From Brenneria sp. hezel4-2-4 (GTDB taxonomy: Bacteria; Pseudomonadota; Gammaproteobacteria; Enterobacterales; Enterobacteriaceae): a stretch of DNA of 64,000 nt. Where the stretch lies: contig NZ_JABJXS010000005.1 in NCBI RefSeq assembly GCF_013155275.1, positions 186,001 through 250,000 of the forward strand, in the 5' to 3' direction. The notes under the pieces were generated by a model that had not been told where the DNA came from, searched no databases, and saw only the letters and a program-made list of their open reading frames with translations. Position 1 is the first letter of the stretch; each line of letters opens with the position of its first letter. The position numbers and the translations under genes were made by a program. Below are positions 21,151-30,351 of this stretch, one piece after another.

Positions 21151-21882
21151 CTATTCCTCTTTCTTGCTCTCTTTCTCGACCAGCAGTTTTTCCAACGCAT
21201 CGCCGCCAATATGGCGAAAATCCTGCCCCTTGACGAAATAGAAGATAAATTCGCAGATATTCTGGCAACGGTCGCCAATACGCTCAATTGAACGGGCGCA
21301 GAACAACGCCGTCAGCACGCTGGGGATGGTGCGGGAGTCCTCCATCATGTGCGTCATCAGCTGACGGACGATACCTTCATACTCTTTATCCACCTTTTTA
21401 TCTTCACGATAGATACGCACCGCCTCATCCAGATCCATGCGGGCAAACGCATCCAGCACGTCATGCAGCATCTGCACCGTGTGTCGTCCTAACGATTCCA
21501 GGCTGACCAGCAGCGGTTGATGCTGATGGGAGAATTTTTCCAGCGCGGTGCGGCAGATCTTATCCGCCACGTCGCCAATGCGTTCCAATTCGGAAATGGT
21601 TTTGATGATCGCCATCACCAACCGCAGGTCGCTGGCGGTTGGCTGACGTTTAGCGATAATGCGCACACAGGCTTCATCGATGGTCACTTCCATCATATTG
21701 ACCTTGGCGTCTCCCTCAACCACTCTCTGCGCCAGTTCGGCATCCTGATTGTGCATCGCGGTGATGGCGTCGGTCAGTTGTTGCTCAACCAGCCCGCCCA
21801 TGGTCAACACCTGGGTACGAATATGTTCCAGTTCGGCGTTGAACTGCCCGGAAATGTGTTTGTTCAGATTCAAATTGTCCAT
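21151..21882 (-). CDS. phoU: Phosphate-specific transport system accessory protein PhoU
   Basis: Started at [18 protein letters not shown] (ATG 21880-21882) the protein has 243 residues, as expected for enterobacterial PhoU. It is built of two three-helix bundles carrying the conserved metal-binding motifs ([15 protein letters not shown] and [16 protein letters not shown]). It links the Pst transporter to the PhoR/PhoB system and dampens the Pho response. It is the last gene of pstSCAB-phoU, 14 bp behind pstB. Confidence 0.96.
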   Translation of the reverse strand: MDNLNLNKHISGQFNAELEHIRTQVLTMGGLVEQQLTDAITAMHNQDAELAQRVVEGDAKVNMMEVTIDEACVRIIAKRQPTASDLRLVMAIIKTISELERIGDVADKICRTALEKFSHQHQPLLVSLESLGRHTVQMLHDVLDAFARMDLDEAVRIYREDKKVDKEYEGIVRQLMTHMMEDSRTIPSVLTALFCARSIERIGDRCQNICEFIFYFVKGQDFRHIGGDALEKLLVEKESKKEE

Positions 21883-21896
21883 GATGCTTCCCGTAA

Positions 21897-22673
21897 TCAA
21901 CCGTAGCGGCCGGTGATGTAATCTTCGGTCTGTTTCTGCCGTGGCGCAGTAAACAGGGTATCGGTATCGCTGAATTCGATGAGCTCTCCCAGATACATAA
22001 ACGCCGTATGGTCTGAACAACGTGCAGCCTGCTGCATATTGTGGGTGACGATCACCACGGTGTAGTCTTTCTTCAACTCGGAAATCAGCTCTTCGATTCT
22101 GCCGGTGGAAATCGGGTCAAGGGCGGAACAAGGCTCATCCAGCAACAGCACTTCCGGACGGATCGCGATGCCCCGCGCGATGCACAGGCGCTGCTGCTGA
22201 CCGCCGGACAGGCTGTATCCGCTCTGATGCAGCTTATCTTTGGTTTCATGCCACAGCGCCGCTTTGGTCAGCGCCCACTCCACCCGTTCATCCATATCCA
22301 CCCGCGATAGCTTCTCAAACAGCCGCACGCCGAAGGCGATGTTGTCGTAAATGGACATCGGAAACGGCGTCGGCTTCTGGAAAACCATCCCCACCTTGGC
22401 CCTCAGCAGTGAGATATCCTGCTTATCGGTCAGGATATTATCGCCATCCAGCAAAATATCGCCCTCGGCATGCTGCTCGGGATAGAGCTGATACATTTTA
22501 TTCAGGGTGCGCAGTAACGTGGATTTGCCACAGCCCGACGGGCCGATAAAAGCCGTAACCTGATTGGCGGCAATGTCCAGCGTGATATCTTTTAACGCAT
22601 GGAATTTGCCGTAATAGAAATTCAGATTACGTACCTGGATTTTACTGGTGGATGTCTTTGTCGCCATACTCAT
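21897..22673 (-). CDS. pstB: Phosphate ABC transporter ATP-binding protein PstB
   Basis: This 258-residue ATPase has Walker [18 protein letters not shown], signature [16 protein letters not shown], Walker [14 protein letters not shown] and the switch His in [13 protein letters not shown]. These match PstB almost word for word. The start is taken as the ATG at 22671-22673 (MSMATK); an upstream TTG is less likely. It energises high-affinity phosphate uptake through PstA and PstC. Confidence 0.96.
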   Translation of the reverse strand: MSMATKTSTSKIQVRNLNFYYGKFHALKDITLDIAANQVTAFIGPSGCGKSTLLRTLNKMYQLYPEQHAEGDILLDGDNILTDKQDISLLRAKVGMVFQKPTPFPMSIYDNIAFGVRLFEKLSRVDMDERVEWALTKAALWHETKDKLHQSGYSLSGGQQQRLCIARGIAIRPEVLLLDEPCSALDPISTGRIEELISELKKDYTVVIVTHNMQQAARCSDHTAFMYLGELIEFSDTDTLFTAPRQKQTEDYITGRYG

Positions 22674-22720
22674 CAAGACTCTCTTTTATACCGGCGCTGC
22701 CAGGCAACGCCTTAAATTTA

Positions 22721-23608
22721 TTAATATTTCTTGCCGGAAAAAATAACGCGCGCCAGAATATTCAGCAGCAGAACACACAGGGTAATCAGCAATACCCCCG
22801 CCCAGGCCAGCTGCTGCCACTCCACAAACGGACTCATGGCAAACTTGAAGATGGTGACCGGCAGGTTGGCGATCGGATGCATCAGATCCGTACTCCAGAA
22901 CTGATTGGACAGCGAGGTAAACAGCAGCGGCGCGGTTTCCCCGGCAATGCGCGCGATCGCCAGTAAAATCCCGGTCATAATGCCGGATACCGACGCTTTC
23001 AGCGTGATGGCGGAAATCATCTTCCACTTCGGCGTACCCAGCGCATACGCCGCTTCACGCAGGCTATCCGGCACCAGCTTGAGCATATTTTCTGTAGTGC
23101 GGATAACGATAGGCACCTGCAACAGCGCCAGCGCAATCACCCCGGCCCAACCAGAGAAGTGCTGCATTTTCGCCACCACCAGCGTATAGACAAACAGCCC
23201 GACCACAATCGAGGGCGCCGACAACAGGATGTCGTTAATGAAGCGGATAACTTCGGCGATCCATGACTTGCGGCCATATTCCGCCAGATAGATACCGGCC
23301 ATGATGCCGAGCGGCGTACCTAAGATGGTCGCCCACAGGATCAATAAACCGCTGCCGGCGATGGCGTTCGCCAATCCCCCGCCCTCGGTGTTCGGCGGCG
23401 GCGTCATTTCGGTAAACAGCGCCAGCGACATGCCGTCAACCCCTTTGGTGATGGTCGAAAACAGGATCCACACCAGCCAGAAAAGGCCAAAAGCCATGGT
23501 GACCATCGACAAACACAGCGCAATACGGTTTTTCTGACGTCGCCAGATCTGCATATTACGTCGGGAACGCGCCAGCGCCGCGTCCTGATCTCTGCCTAAC
23601 GCCGCCAT
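22721..23608 (-). CDS. pstA: Phosphate ABC transporter permease PstA
   Basis: This 295-residue inner-membrane protein has about six helices and the PstA segments [19 protein letters not shown] and an EAA loop [19 protein letters not shown]. Its start overlaps the pstC stop by one base. With PstC it forms the phosphate channel. Confidence 0.95.
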   Translation of the reverse strand: MAALGRDQDAALARSRRNMQIWRRQKNRIALCLSMVTMAFGLFWLVWILFSTITKGVDGMSLALFTEMTPPPNTEGGGLANAIAGSGLLILWATILGTPLGIMAGIYLAEYGRKSWIAEVIRFINDILLSAPSIVVGLFVYTLVVAKMQHFSGWAGVIALALLQVPIVIRTTENMLKLVPDSLREAAYALGTPKWKMISAITLKASVSGIMTGILLAIARIAGETAPLLFTSLSNQFWSTDLMHPIANLPVTIFKFAMSPFVEWQQLAWAGVLLITLCVLLLNILARVIFSGKKY

Positions 23609-24567
23609 CAGCGCGCCCCCTCATTCTTGGTCAGTCGCATAATCATTAATTTCGAACACGCCAGCACAATAAAGGTAATCATAAACAGGATCAGACCCAG
23701 TTCCATCAGCGCGGCGGTATGCAAACCGGATTCCGCTTCGGCAAACTCATTCGCCAGCGCCGAAGTAATACTGTTACCGGGCATATACAGCGATATGCTG
23801 TCCAATTGATAGGTATTGCCGATAATAAAGGTCACCGCCATGGTTTCGCCCAGCGCGCGCCCCAGCCCCAGCATAATGCCGCCAATCACCCCGTTCTTGG
23901 TATAAGGCAGAACGATATGCCAGATCACTTCCCAGGTGGTGCAGCCGATGCCGTAGGCCGACTCTTTCATCATCACCGGCGTTTGTTCAAACACATCGCG
24001 CATCACCGCCGCAATATAAGGAATGATCATGATGGCCAGAATCACCCCGGCGGCAAGAATCCCGATGCCAAAGGCCGGGCCGGAGAACAGCGAACCGACG
24101 ATCGGAATACCGGACAGCACATTGCCTAGCGGCTCCTGAAAATATTTGGCAAACAGCGGGGCGAAAACAAACAGCCCCCACATGCCATAGACAATACTGG
24201 GGATCGCGGCCAGCAGTTCAATCGCCACGCCCAAAGGACGCCGAAGCCAGCCCGGCGCCAGTTCGGTCAAAAACAGCGCGATGCCGAAACTGATCGGTAT
24301 CGCAATAACCAGCGCAATCAGCGAGGTGACGATGGTGCCGTAGATCGGCACCAGCGCGCCAAATTGTTCGGCCGGCGCATCCCAGTCCTTGGTCCACAGA
24401 AAAGCAAAACCAAACTTTTCGATGCTGGGCCAGGAGGCCACAATCAGGGAAACAATGATGCCGCCCAACAACAACAGCGTCACCAGCGCGGCCAGTTTCA
24501 CCAGCGCGCCAAAAATAATATCGCCATGTTTCCCAGGGGCTTTGATAGTTGGCTTGTACTCCGCCAT
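23608..24567 (-). CDS. pstC: Phosphate ABC transporter permease PstC
   Basis: This 319-residue membrane protein has typical PstC segments: [36 protein letters not shown] and the EAA loop [18 protein letters not shown]. It lies about 200 bp behind pstS and overlaps pstA by one base. It pairs with PstA as the phosphate-conducting permease. Confidence 0.95.
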   Translation of the reverse strand: MAEYKPTIKAPGKHGDIIFGALVKLAALVTLLLLGGIIVSLIVASWPSIEKFGFAFLWTKDWDAPAEQFGALVPIYGTIVTSLIALVIAIPISFGIALFLTELAPGWLRRPLGVAIELLAAIPSIVYGMWGLFVFAPLFAKYFQEPLGNVLSGIPIVGSLFSGPAFGIGILAAGVILAIMIIPYIAAVMRDVFEQTPVMMKESAYGIGCTTWEVIWHIVLPYTKNGVIGGIMLGLGRALGETMAVTFIIGNTYQLDSISLYMPGNSITSALANEFAEAESGLHTAALMELGLILFMITFIVLACSKLMIMRLTKNEGAR

Positions 24568-24733
24568 GCGTCTCTCTTCTTAATTTAACCGCGTTTGATA
24601 ACGAAAATAACGCGGAGCGAAAGGTGTTCATCACCTCTCGCCCCATTGTACCTTGCGGCAACTCAGCTTACGGCCTTACTGCCAAACACAAGGGAAGCAG
24701 TACAATTTTAGTACAATCAGGCTTAATGCCATT

Positions 24734-24781
24734 ATTTTTAACACTAATCATTTTTAATACTAATTATTTTTAATACAACGC
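24734..24781. repeat. Three short AT-rich tandem repeats at the pstS 3' end
   Basis: A 16-bp unit, ATTTTTAAYACTAATY, occurs at 24734-24749 and 24750-24765, with a diverged third copy at 24766-24781 that includes the pstS stop codon. A direct repeat AGTACAAT lies about 20-30 bp further into the pstS–pstC gap. Confidence 0.6.
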
Positions 24782-25810
24782 ATTACCGCTGCCGTCTTTT
24801 ATATCGGTCTTCCAGGCGGCGCGTACCTGCTCCACCACTTCATTGGGCAGAATGGCGTAATCCAGCGCCGTTGCCTGCTCGCCGCCTTTGGTATAAGCCC
24901 AGTCAAAGAACTTCAGCACTTCCGTACCCTGTGCGGCGTTCGGCTGTACTTTTTGGATCAGGATGAAGGTCGTCGAGGTAATCGGCCAGGCATCCTCACC
25001 TTTCTGGTTGGTCAGATCCTGCGCGAAAGATTGGCTCCAGTCTGCGCCTTTGGCCGCATTACTGAAGCTTTCCTCTGTCGGGCTGACCACTTTTCCGTCA
25101 GCGGAAACCAATTTGGTGTAGGCCAGGTTATTCTGCTTGGCGTAAGCGTATTCAACATAGCCGATGGAACCCGGCAGACGCTGAACGAACGCGGCAATGC
25201 CATCGTTACCTTTTCCGCCCAGCCCGGTCGGCCAGTTAACCGTGGAGCCCGCGCCGATTTTTTCCTTCCACTCCGGGTTCACTTTCGCCAGATAGCTGGT
25301 GAACACGAAAGAAGTACCCGCTCCGTCCGCACGACGCACCACCGCAATATTCTGATCCGGCAGTTTGGCGTTCGGGTTCAGCGTGACGATGGCGGGATCG
25401 TTCCATTTTTTGATTTTTCCCAGATAGATATCACCCAGCGTCTTACCGTCCAGCGTCAGATCGCCGGATTTGATGCCCGGAATGTTAACCGCCAGCACCA
25501 CGCCGCCGATCACCGTCGGGAACTGGATCAGACCGTCCTGCGCCAGCTTATCATCGGACAGCGGCGCATCCGTCGCCCCGAAATCCACGGTCTTGGCGAT
25601 AATCTGCTTTACCCCGCCAGACGATCCAATACCTTGATAGTTAACTTTATTACCGGTTTCTTTATGATAGGAGTCAGCCCATTTGGCGTAGACCGGCGCG
25701 GGAAATGTCGCGCCCGCGCCGGTGAGGTTGGCGGCGGCCAAAGCGGAAAGCGATGTCAGTGAAAACGTGACCGCAGCGATATGGGTAATCGTGGTACGCA
25801 TAAGTTTCAT
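24770..25810 (-). CDS. pstS: Periplasmic phosphate-binding protein PstS
   Basis: The 346 residues include a signal peptide ([10 protein letters not shown]… ending ALAA) and the mature start [20 protein letters not shown]. Phosphate ligands lie in the [19 protein letters not shown] and RADGAGTSF loops, as in E. coli PstS. It captures phosphate for PstCAB. Two Pho-box-like sequences upstream mark it as the Pho-controlled first gene of the operon. Confidence 0.96.
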   Translation of the reverse strand: MKLMRTTITHIAAVTFSLTSLSALAAANLTGAGATFPAPVYAKWADSYHKETGNKVNYQGIGSSGGVKQIIAKTVDFGATDAPLSDDKLAQDGLIQFPTVIGGVVLAVNIPGIKSGDLTLDGKTLGDIYLGKIKKWNDPAIVTLNPNAKLPDQNIAVVRRADGAGTSFVFTSYLAKVNPEWKEKIGAGSTVNWPTGLGGKGNDGIAAFVQRLPGSIGYVEYAYAKQNNLAYTKLVSADGKVVSPTEESFSNAAKGADWSQSFAQDLTNQKGEDAWPITSTTFILIQKVQPNAAQGTEVLKFFDWAYTKGGEQATALDYAILPNEVVEQVRAAWKTDIKDGSGNALY

Positions 25811-25900
25811 AATCCCTCCTGTGGGAGACTAAAAGTAGTGCCGACCCGGAGCCGTGATTAATCAGAGTGTAGTGTGCAGGAGGAAAAATAGAGCAGTTGA

Positions 25901-25940
25901 GTGACAGTAAAATGTACGAAATATGACAGTTTTATGACAT
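25901..25940 (-). promoter_or_regulatory. Pho boxes (PhoB binding) upstream of pstS
   Basis: On the minus strand ATGTCATAAAACTGTCAT (25923-25940) is a near-perfect Pho box of two CTGTCAT-type direct repeats with the A/T spacer. A second, weaker box CGTACATTTTACTGTCAC follows at 25901-25918. A TATTTT -10-like hexamer lies about 10 bp downstream of the second. This is the PhoB-activated promoter layout known for pstS. Confidence 0.85.
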
Positions 25941-25992
25941 ACGGCAAAAATGCCGTTTCCGCTTCTTCCCGCATCGTGCCCCTGTGCCGGTG

Positions 25993-26012
25993 GTTCCTGC
26001 CGGCGCAGGAAC
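25993..26012 (-). repeat. REP-like palindrome between apeR and pstS
   Basis: GTTCCTGC-CGGC-GCAGGAAC forms an 8-bp perfect stem 29 bp behind the apeR stop. Its style is close to the palindromes at 9872-9948. It may protect or end the ape transcript. Confidence 0.5.
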
Positions 26013-26040
26013 GACGGGGATGATCCCATCCCCGGTTATC

Positions 26041-27273
26041 TCAGTCCTGCTTCCAGCGGCGGAAAATCAGCGAGGTATTGATGCCGCCAAAGGCAAAATT
26101 ATTCGACTGCACATAGTCGGTATCGATATGCCGCGGTTCGCCCATAATGTAGTCCAGTTCGCCGCAATCTTCCGCCGGTTGCCGCAAATTGAGGGTCGGA
26201 GCGAACCAGCCTTCACGCATCATTTCAATGCTCATCCAGGCTTCCAGCGCGCCGCAGGCGCCCAGCGTATGGCCGAAATAGCTTTTCAGGGAAGAGATGG
26301 GCGTAGCGCGGCCAAAAACCGCGGCGGTCGCCTGACTTTCCGCCACGTCCCCGCGGTCGGTCGCCGTGCCGTGTGCATTGATATAGCCGATATCGCCGGC
26401 CTGTAAACCGGCGCAGCGCAGCGAACCTTCAATGCAAATCTGCATGGTTTCGCGCTGCGGTTGCGTAATGTGCGCCGCATCGCAATTGGTATAAAAACCC
26501 ACCAGCTCGGCATAAATCGTCGCGCCACGCGCCTGCGCATGTTCCAGCTCTTCCAGAATCAGCGTGCCCGCGCCTTCGCCAATCACCAGTCCATCGCGTC
26601 CGGCGTCAAAGGGGGACGGCGTGGTCTCCGGCGCGTCGTTGCGCTGGCTGGTGGCAAACAGCGTATCAAACACCGCCGCTTCCGACGGGCAAAGTTCTTC
26701 CGCGCCGCCGGCCACCATAACCGTCTGATAACCATGACGGATCGCTTCCCAGGCATAGCCTATCGCCTGACTGCCGGAGGTACAGGCGCTGGAGGTGGGA
26801 ATAACCCGGCCGCGCAAACCAAAGAACAGCCCGGCGTTGACGGCCGTGGTGTGCGGCATCATCTGTACGTAGGTGGTGCCGGTAATATTGTTGGTATGTT
26901 TTTCGGTCAGCATGGTGGCGAACTCGCTGACCGGGCCGGTGCTGCCCGTTGACGAGCCGTAGGCAATCCCGGTTTCCCCGTTGGTCAACACCGGGTGCTC
27001 CAGCAGCCCGGCTTGCTCCAGCGCCAGCTCCGTGGCGCGCGTCGCCAACAGCGAGACTCGCCCCATCGAGCGAATGCGTTTGCGCGTGTAGTGCGCGGGC
27101 AGACTGAAATGATCAATGGGCGACCCCAGTTGAGTATGCAGGCCGGCATAAATCCGCCACTCCGGCATCTTGCGTATCGCATTACGACCGGCGCGCAAAC
27201 CGCTTGAAACGCTTTCCCAGCACTCGCCAAACGCGGTCACGCCGCCCATTCCCGTTACCACCACACGACGCAT
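26041..27273 (-). CDS. apeR: Aryl polyene beta-ketoacyl-ACP synthase ApeR (FabF-like)
   Basis: This 410-residue condensing enzyme has the full Cys-His-His triad: SSACTSGSQAIGYA, NAHGTATDRGD and SYFGHTLGACGALE. It resembles FabF/type II ketosynthases. In aryl polyene lines such a second ketosynthase acts beside the ApeO/ApeC pair, probably in early elongation. It is the last gene of the cluster. The ATG at 27271-27273 overlaps the apeQ stop in a TGATG arrangement; a GTG one codon upstream is an alternative. Confidence 0.9.
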   Translation of the reverse strand: MRRVVVTGMGGVTAFGECWESVSSGLRAGRNAIRKMPEWRIYAGLHTQLGSPIDHFSLPAHYTRKRIRSMGRVSLLATRATELALEQAGLLEHPVLTNGETGIAYGSSTGSTGPVSEFATMLTEKHTNNITGTTYVQMMPHTTAVNAGLFFGLRGRVIPTSSACTSGSQAIGYAWEAIRHGYQTVMVAGGAEELCPSEAAVFDTLFATSQRNDAPETTPSPFDAGRDGLVIGEGAGTLILEELEHAQARGATIYAELVGFYTNCDAAHITQPQRETMQICIEGSLRCAGLQAGDIGYINAHGTATDRGDVAESQATAAVFGRATPISSLKSYFGHTLGACGALEAWMSIEMMREGWFAPTLNLRQPAEDCGELDYIMGEPRHIDTDYVQSNNFAFGGINTSLIFRRWKQD

Positions 27274-28004
27274 CACAGCATACCTCCGTTAATAGAAATA
27301 ACCTGACGCGTCACGTAACCCGCGATATCGGACATCAGATAGCTCGCCAGCCCCGCCACTTCATCCGCCTGCCCCATGCGTTTCAGGGGGATCATTTTCA
27401 TCGCTTCCTCAACGGCCGCCGGCTCCATCTGGATCATGCCGGTATCAATCAGCCCGGGGGCAATACAGTTGACGGTGATTTTCCGCTTCGCCAGTTCGAT
27501 AGCCAGCGCTTTGGACGCGCCGATAATGCCCGCTTTCGCCGCGCTGTAGTTGACCTGCCCGCGGTTTCCCATCAGGCCGGAAACCGAGGACAACGTAATG
27601 ATCCTTCCCCCTTTACGCAGGCCGATCATCGGCATCACGCAGGGGTGGATAACGTTGTAGAAACTATCAAGATTGGTGTGGATCACGCTGTCCCAAGCGT
27701 CGTTATCCAGGGCGGGAAACGCGCCGTCGCGGGTAATTCCCGCATTGTTGACCACGCCATAATAGGCGCCGTGGGCTGCAATATCCTGTTCGATAACCGC
27801 GCGGCACATTTCCCGATTAGCGATATCGAATCCGACGATGCGCCCCGAGCCATGATTCTCGATAATCTGGCTTAAGGTCTTTTCGGCCCCTTTTTCGTCG
27901 CGGTGATAATGCACCGCCACCGTAAAACCATCTGCCGCCAGACGCAGCGCGATGGCCCGACCGATCCCCTTGCTGGCGCCGGTTACTAACACGCAACGCG
28001 TCAT
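27273..28004 (-). CDS. apeQ: Aryl polyene 3-oxoacyl-ACP reductase ApeQ (FabG-like SDR)
   Basis: This 243-residue short-chain dehydrogenase has the NADPH motif VTGASKGIGRAIALRL, the NNAG-type segment GVVNNAGITRDG, catalytic Ser in ITLSSVSGLMGN and YSAAK (Tyr-x-x-x-Lys). It reduces the beta-keto group in each polyene extension cycle. Both its start (overlap with the apeP stop) and stop (overlap with apeR) are translationally coupled. Confidence 0.92.
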   Translation of the reverse strand: MTRCVLVTGASKGIGRAIALRLAADGFTVAVHYHRDEKGAEKTLSQIIENHGSGRIVGFDIANREMCRAVIEQDIAAHGAYYGVVNNAGITRDGAFPALDNDAWDSVIHTNLDSFYNVIHPCVMPMIGLRKGGRIITLSSVSGLMGNRGQVNYSAAKAGIIGASKALAIELAKRKITVNCIAPGLIDTGMIQMEPAAVEEAMKMIPLKRMGQADEVAGLASYLMSDIAGYVTRQVISINGGML

Positions 28005-28624
28005 CACTGTTTTCCCTGTTCTAAAAGCTGTTTTAATTCGTTGTCGTCAGGCTGATAGGTATTCAGCCTGCCGGTGGCGTAGGTTTCACCATCAATCACA
28101 ATTTCACCGTCAAAGCTGCCGATTTTTTCATCACGCATCAGTAACGTCACATAGACGTCAAGCCGCGAGGCCGCAGGGAAAAACGCCTGCTTACAGCGGT
28201 AGCCCCGCCCGCCCAGCAACATGCCGGGACGCGGTTTTTTATGGCGGGCATCCAGCCCGCCCCCCTCCGGGCCGTCGCAAGCGACGTTTAAAATCGCTCC
28301 TGACGATTTTTTATGGCGGGCGTCCTGCCCGCCCCCCTTCGGGCCGTCGCAAGCGACGTTTAAAATCGCTCCTGACGATTTTTTATGGCGGGCGTCCCGG
28401 CTCCCATGCCACCCTGACCAGACGCCTATCGCCTGGGCGATGATTTCAATACCGAACCAGGCGGGCAGATGCCCATCGGCATTCAGGAACGGCGCCAATA
28501 TACCTGCGCGGCTGACCGACACCCGGCAATGAGCATGTTCATCATCGACGTGGATAACCTCGTCCACCAATACCATCGGCGACTGGTGAGGCAGATAGTG
28601 CGCCGCCGGAAAATAGTCAGCCAT
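28004..28624 (-). CDS. apeP: Aryl polyene hotdog dehydratase ApeP, with in-frame repeat insertion
   Basis: The ends match ApeP-type hotdog 3-hydroxyacyl-ACP dehydratases: YLPHQSPMVLVDEV near the start, the central helix WFGIEIIAQAIGVWSGWH, and LLGGRGYRC before the last strands. The protein is 206 residues long, against about 155 expected. The excess lies after GWHG (about residue 74), where two 24-residue units starting DARHKKSS and a fragment of a third (DARHKK) interrupt the fold between helix and strand. At DNA level these are 72-bp tandem repeats (28235-28396). The frame stays open. Whether the enzyme still folds is unknown. It overlaps apeO by 8 bp and apeQ by one base. Confidence 0.85.
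   Translation of the reverse strand: MADYFPAAHYLPHQSPMVLVDEVIHVDDEHAHCRVSVSRAGILAPFLNADGHLPAWFGIEIIAQAIGVWSGWHGSRDARHKKSSGAILNVACDGPKGGGQDARHKKSSGAILNVACDGPEGGGLDARHKKPRPGMLLGGRGYRCKQAFFPAASRLDVYVTLLMRDEKIGSFDGEIVIDGETYATGRLNTYQPDDNELKQLLEQGKQ
28235..28396. repeat. 72-bp hairpin-rich tandem repeat inside apeP
   Basis: Unit 1 (28235-28306) and unit 2 (28307-28378) differ at only a few bases. A third, partial copy (28379 to about 28396) begins TTTTTTATGGCGGGCGTCC. Each unit holds three inverted repeats: GGCGGGC/GCCCGCC, CGTCGC-AA-GCGACG, and AAAATCG/CGATTTT across the unit joint. The unit is a multiple of three, so the apeP frame survives. The structure is that of a mobile palindromic (REP- or MITE-like) element rather than protein-coding sequence. 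Confidence 0.85.
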
Positions 28625-29774
28625 CCGCTTTCCCCAAAATCAGGCAGGCATTATTGCCGCCAAAAGCAAATGAATTAGACAAAATAACCGGCCGCCGGAG
28701 CTGGCCGGGCGCAGTGAGCAAACCGCAAGGCGGCAATGTCTCGTCCCGGGCGCCGAGCGAAAAATCCTGCGGCGGCAGCGGCAGTCCGCGTGTCAACAAC
28801 AGCCAGCAAATCGCGGCTTCACAGATGCCCGCCGCGCCAAGCGTATGCCCGGTAAGGTATTTGGTCGAGCTACAGGGCGTTCCGTCGCCAAATATAGCAT
28901 GAATGACTTTCGCTTCGATTTGGTCGTTCAGGCGGGTTGCCGTGCCGTGCAGATTGATGTAGCCGATATCCTCAGGCCGGAGGCCGGCCTGCCGCAGGGC
29001 CATCTCAATCGCCCGGGCCGCGCCCTCGCCCTCTGGATGAGGCGCCGACATATGGTGCGCATCGGAAGATTCGCCAGCGCCCAGCAGCGCCACGCCGTCA
29101 GGCTCGCGCCCGATCAGCATCAGCGCCGCGCCTTCGCCAATGGTAATACCGTCACGCCGCTGACTGAAAGGCGCGCAGCGTTGCGATGAGAGAGACTCCA
29201 GGCTGTCAAAACCATTCAGCGGCATCCGGCTCAGCGTGTCCGCGCCGCCGACGATCGCCGCATCCGCCAGTCCGGCGTCAATCAGGCGCTGTCCGCTGAT
29301 TAACGCCCGGGCGCTGGAAGAACAGGCGGTCGATAGCGTGTAGGCCGGCCCGTCCGCCCCGAGAAAAGCGGCCAGGAAACGGGAAGGGTCGCCAAGCTCC
29401 TGCTGTAGATAAAAGTAGCCGGGCAGATCGTGGCTGACGTAGCGATCGGCTTCGTCCAGACCGGAGGTGCTGGTTCCCATGATCACCGCAACGCGATCGG
29501 AACCAAACCGGGCGATCGCCTCATCCACCTGCGGCCGGATTTGCGCCAGCGCGGCCAGCAACAGTTGGTTATTACGGCTGTTATGCTCGGCCAGCGCATC
29601 AGGTATTGCCGGCAAATCCGCATCGACATTTCCGGTCCAGCACGCTTTTCCCTGCACCAGCCAGCCGTTGTCCGGCCGCATACCCGGCGCGGTGAGTCTG
29701 GCAAGGTTATCCGCCATCTGCTCCAGGTCGTTACCCAACGCATTGAGCGCCCCCACGGCGTTAATGTAGATCAT
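28617..29774 (-). CDS. apeO: Aryl polyene beta-ketoacyl-ACP synthase ApeO
   Basis: This 385-residue ketosynthase (start MIYINAVGALNALGND, ATG 29772-29774; another ATG lies 9 bp upstream) keeps the active-site Cys in STACSSSARALISG and the two His in NLHGTATRLND and LTGHTLGAAGICE. In described aryl polyene systems ApeO pairs with the chain-length factor ApeC to elongate the polyene. It overlaps apeP by 8 bp. Confidence 0.9.
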   Translation of the reverse strand: MIYINAVGALNALGNDLEQMADNLARLTAPGMRPDNGWLVQGKACWTGNVDADLPAIPDALAEHNSRNNQLLLAALAQIRPQVDEAIARFGSDRVAVIMGTSTSGLDEADRYVSHDLPGYFYLQQELGDPSRFLAAFLGADGPAYTLSTACSSSARALISGQRLIDAGLADAAIVGGADTLSRMPLNGFDSLESLSSQRCAPFSQRRDGITIGEGAALMLIGREPDGVALLGAGESSDAHHMSAPHPEGEGAARAIEMALRQAGLRPEDIGYINLHGTATRLNDQIEAKVIHAIFGDGTPCSSTKYLTGHTLGAAGICEAAICWLLLTRGLPLPPQDFSLGARDETLPPCGLLTAPGQLRRPVILSNSFAFGGNNACLILGKADG

Positions 29775-29775
29775 G

Positions 29776-30351
29776 CTAGCCATCCAAATGTTGAATCACG
29801 ATGTGATAACCAAACGCGAACTGTTGAACACCGATCGGCACCCGCTGGTTGTTACGGGTCATATAACGAATTTCGGTAATCAGATTGCCGCGATTATCAC
29901 GCAGTTGCCTGCTGTCGCCATTATCCCGCAGCGTCCAGCCGGCGGGAAGCTGCGGCCGCCAGGCGGCTATCGGCCAGTGGCTCAGCATAACATCGGCCAG
30001 CACCTGGCTGGCGGGCGGCATCTGCGGCAGTACGATGGACTGCTCGGTATGAATGCCCTGTGCGTCATAGGTGACCAGAAACAGACGGATGCCGATGGAA
30101 GACAGCCCGACCAGCGAGAGCTGCCGGTCATCCGCGTTCAGCATGACCAGCAGCGACTGCTGCTTGCCTTTAAACGTCCCGGTCAATAACTGTTGCTCAT
30201 TGACCGCCGGGGCGATGCCCGGCGCGGGCAGCGTGACCTGCACCCCCGGCTTGAGCCATGCCCGCGGACGGTTATCGTCCTGATGCGTGCTGACACAGCC
30301 CATTAGTAACAGCGCACAGGCGAGCAGCATCCCGCGTCGTGGTAATTTCAT
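29776..30351 (-). CDS. apeN: DUF3261 lipoprotein ApeN
   Basis: Started at MKLPRRGMLL (ATG 30349-30351, overlapping the apeM stop) the protein has 191 residues. It has a lipoprotein signal with lipobox LLLMGC, so it should be anchored in a membrane, probably the outer. DUF3261 lipoproteins are a constant part of aryl polyene clusters and are thought to help place the pigment in the outer membrane, together with ApeL and ApeM. No catalytic motif is visible. Confidence 0.85.
   Translation of the reverse strand: MKLPRRGMLLACALLLMGCVSTHQDDNRPRAWLKPGVQVTLPAPGIAPAVNEQQLLTGTFKGKQQSLLVMLNADDRQLSLVGLSSIGIRLFLVTYDAQGIHTEQSIVLPQMPPASQVLADVMLSHWPIAAWRPQLPAGWTLRDNGDSRQLRDNRGNLITEIRYMTRNNQRVPIGVQQFAFGYHIVIQHLDG

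Noticed and set aside
28235-28396. CRISPR-like reading of the tandem repeats
   Set aside because: The units are directly adjacent with no unique spacers and no cas genes are nearby.
28221-28532. Plus-strand open frame antisense to apeP containing the same repeats
   Set aside because: It exists because the 72-bp unit is a multiple of three; gene order and overlaps show apeP on the minus strand is the real gene.
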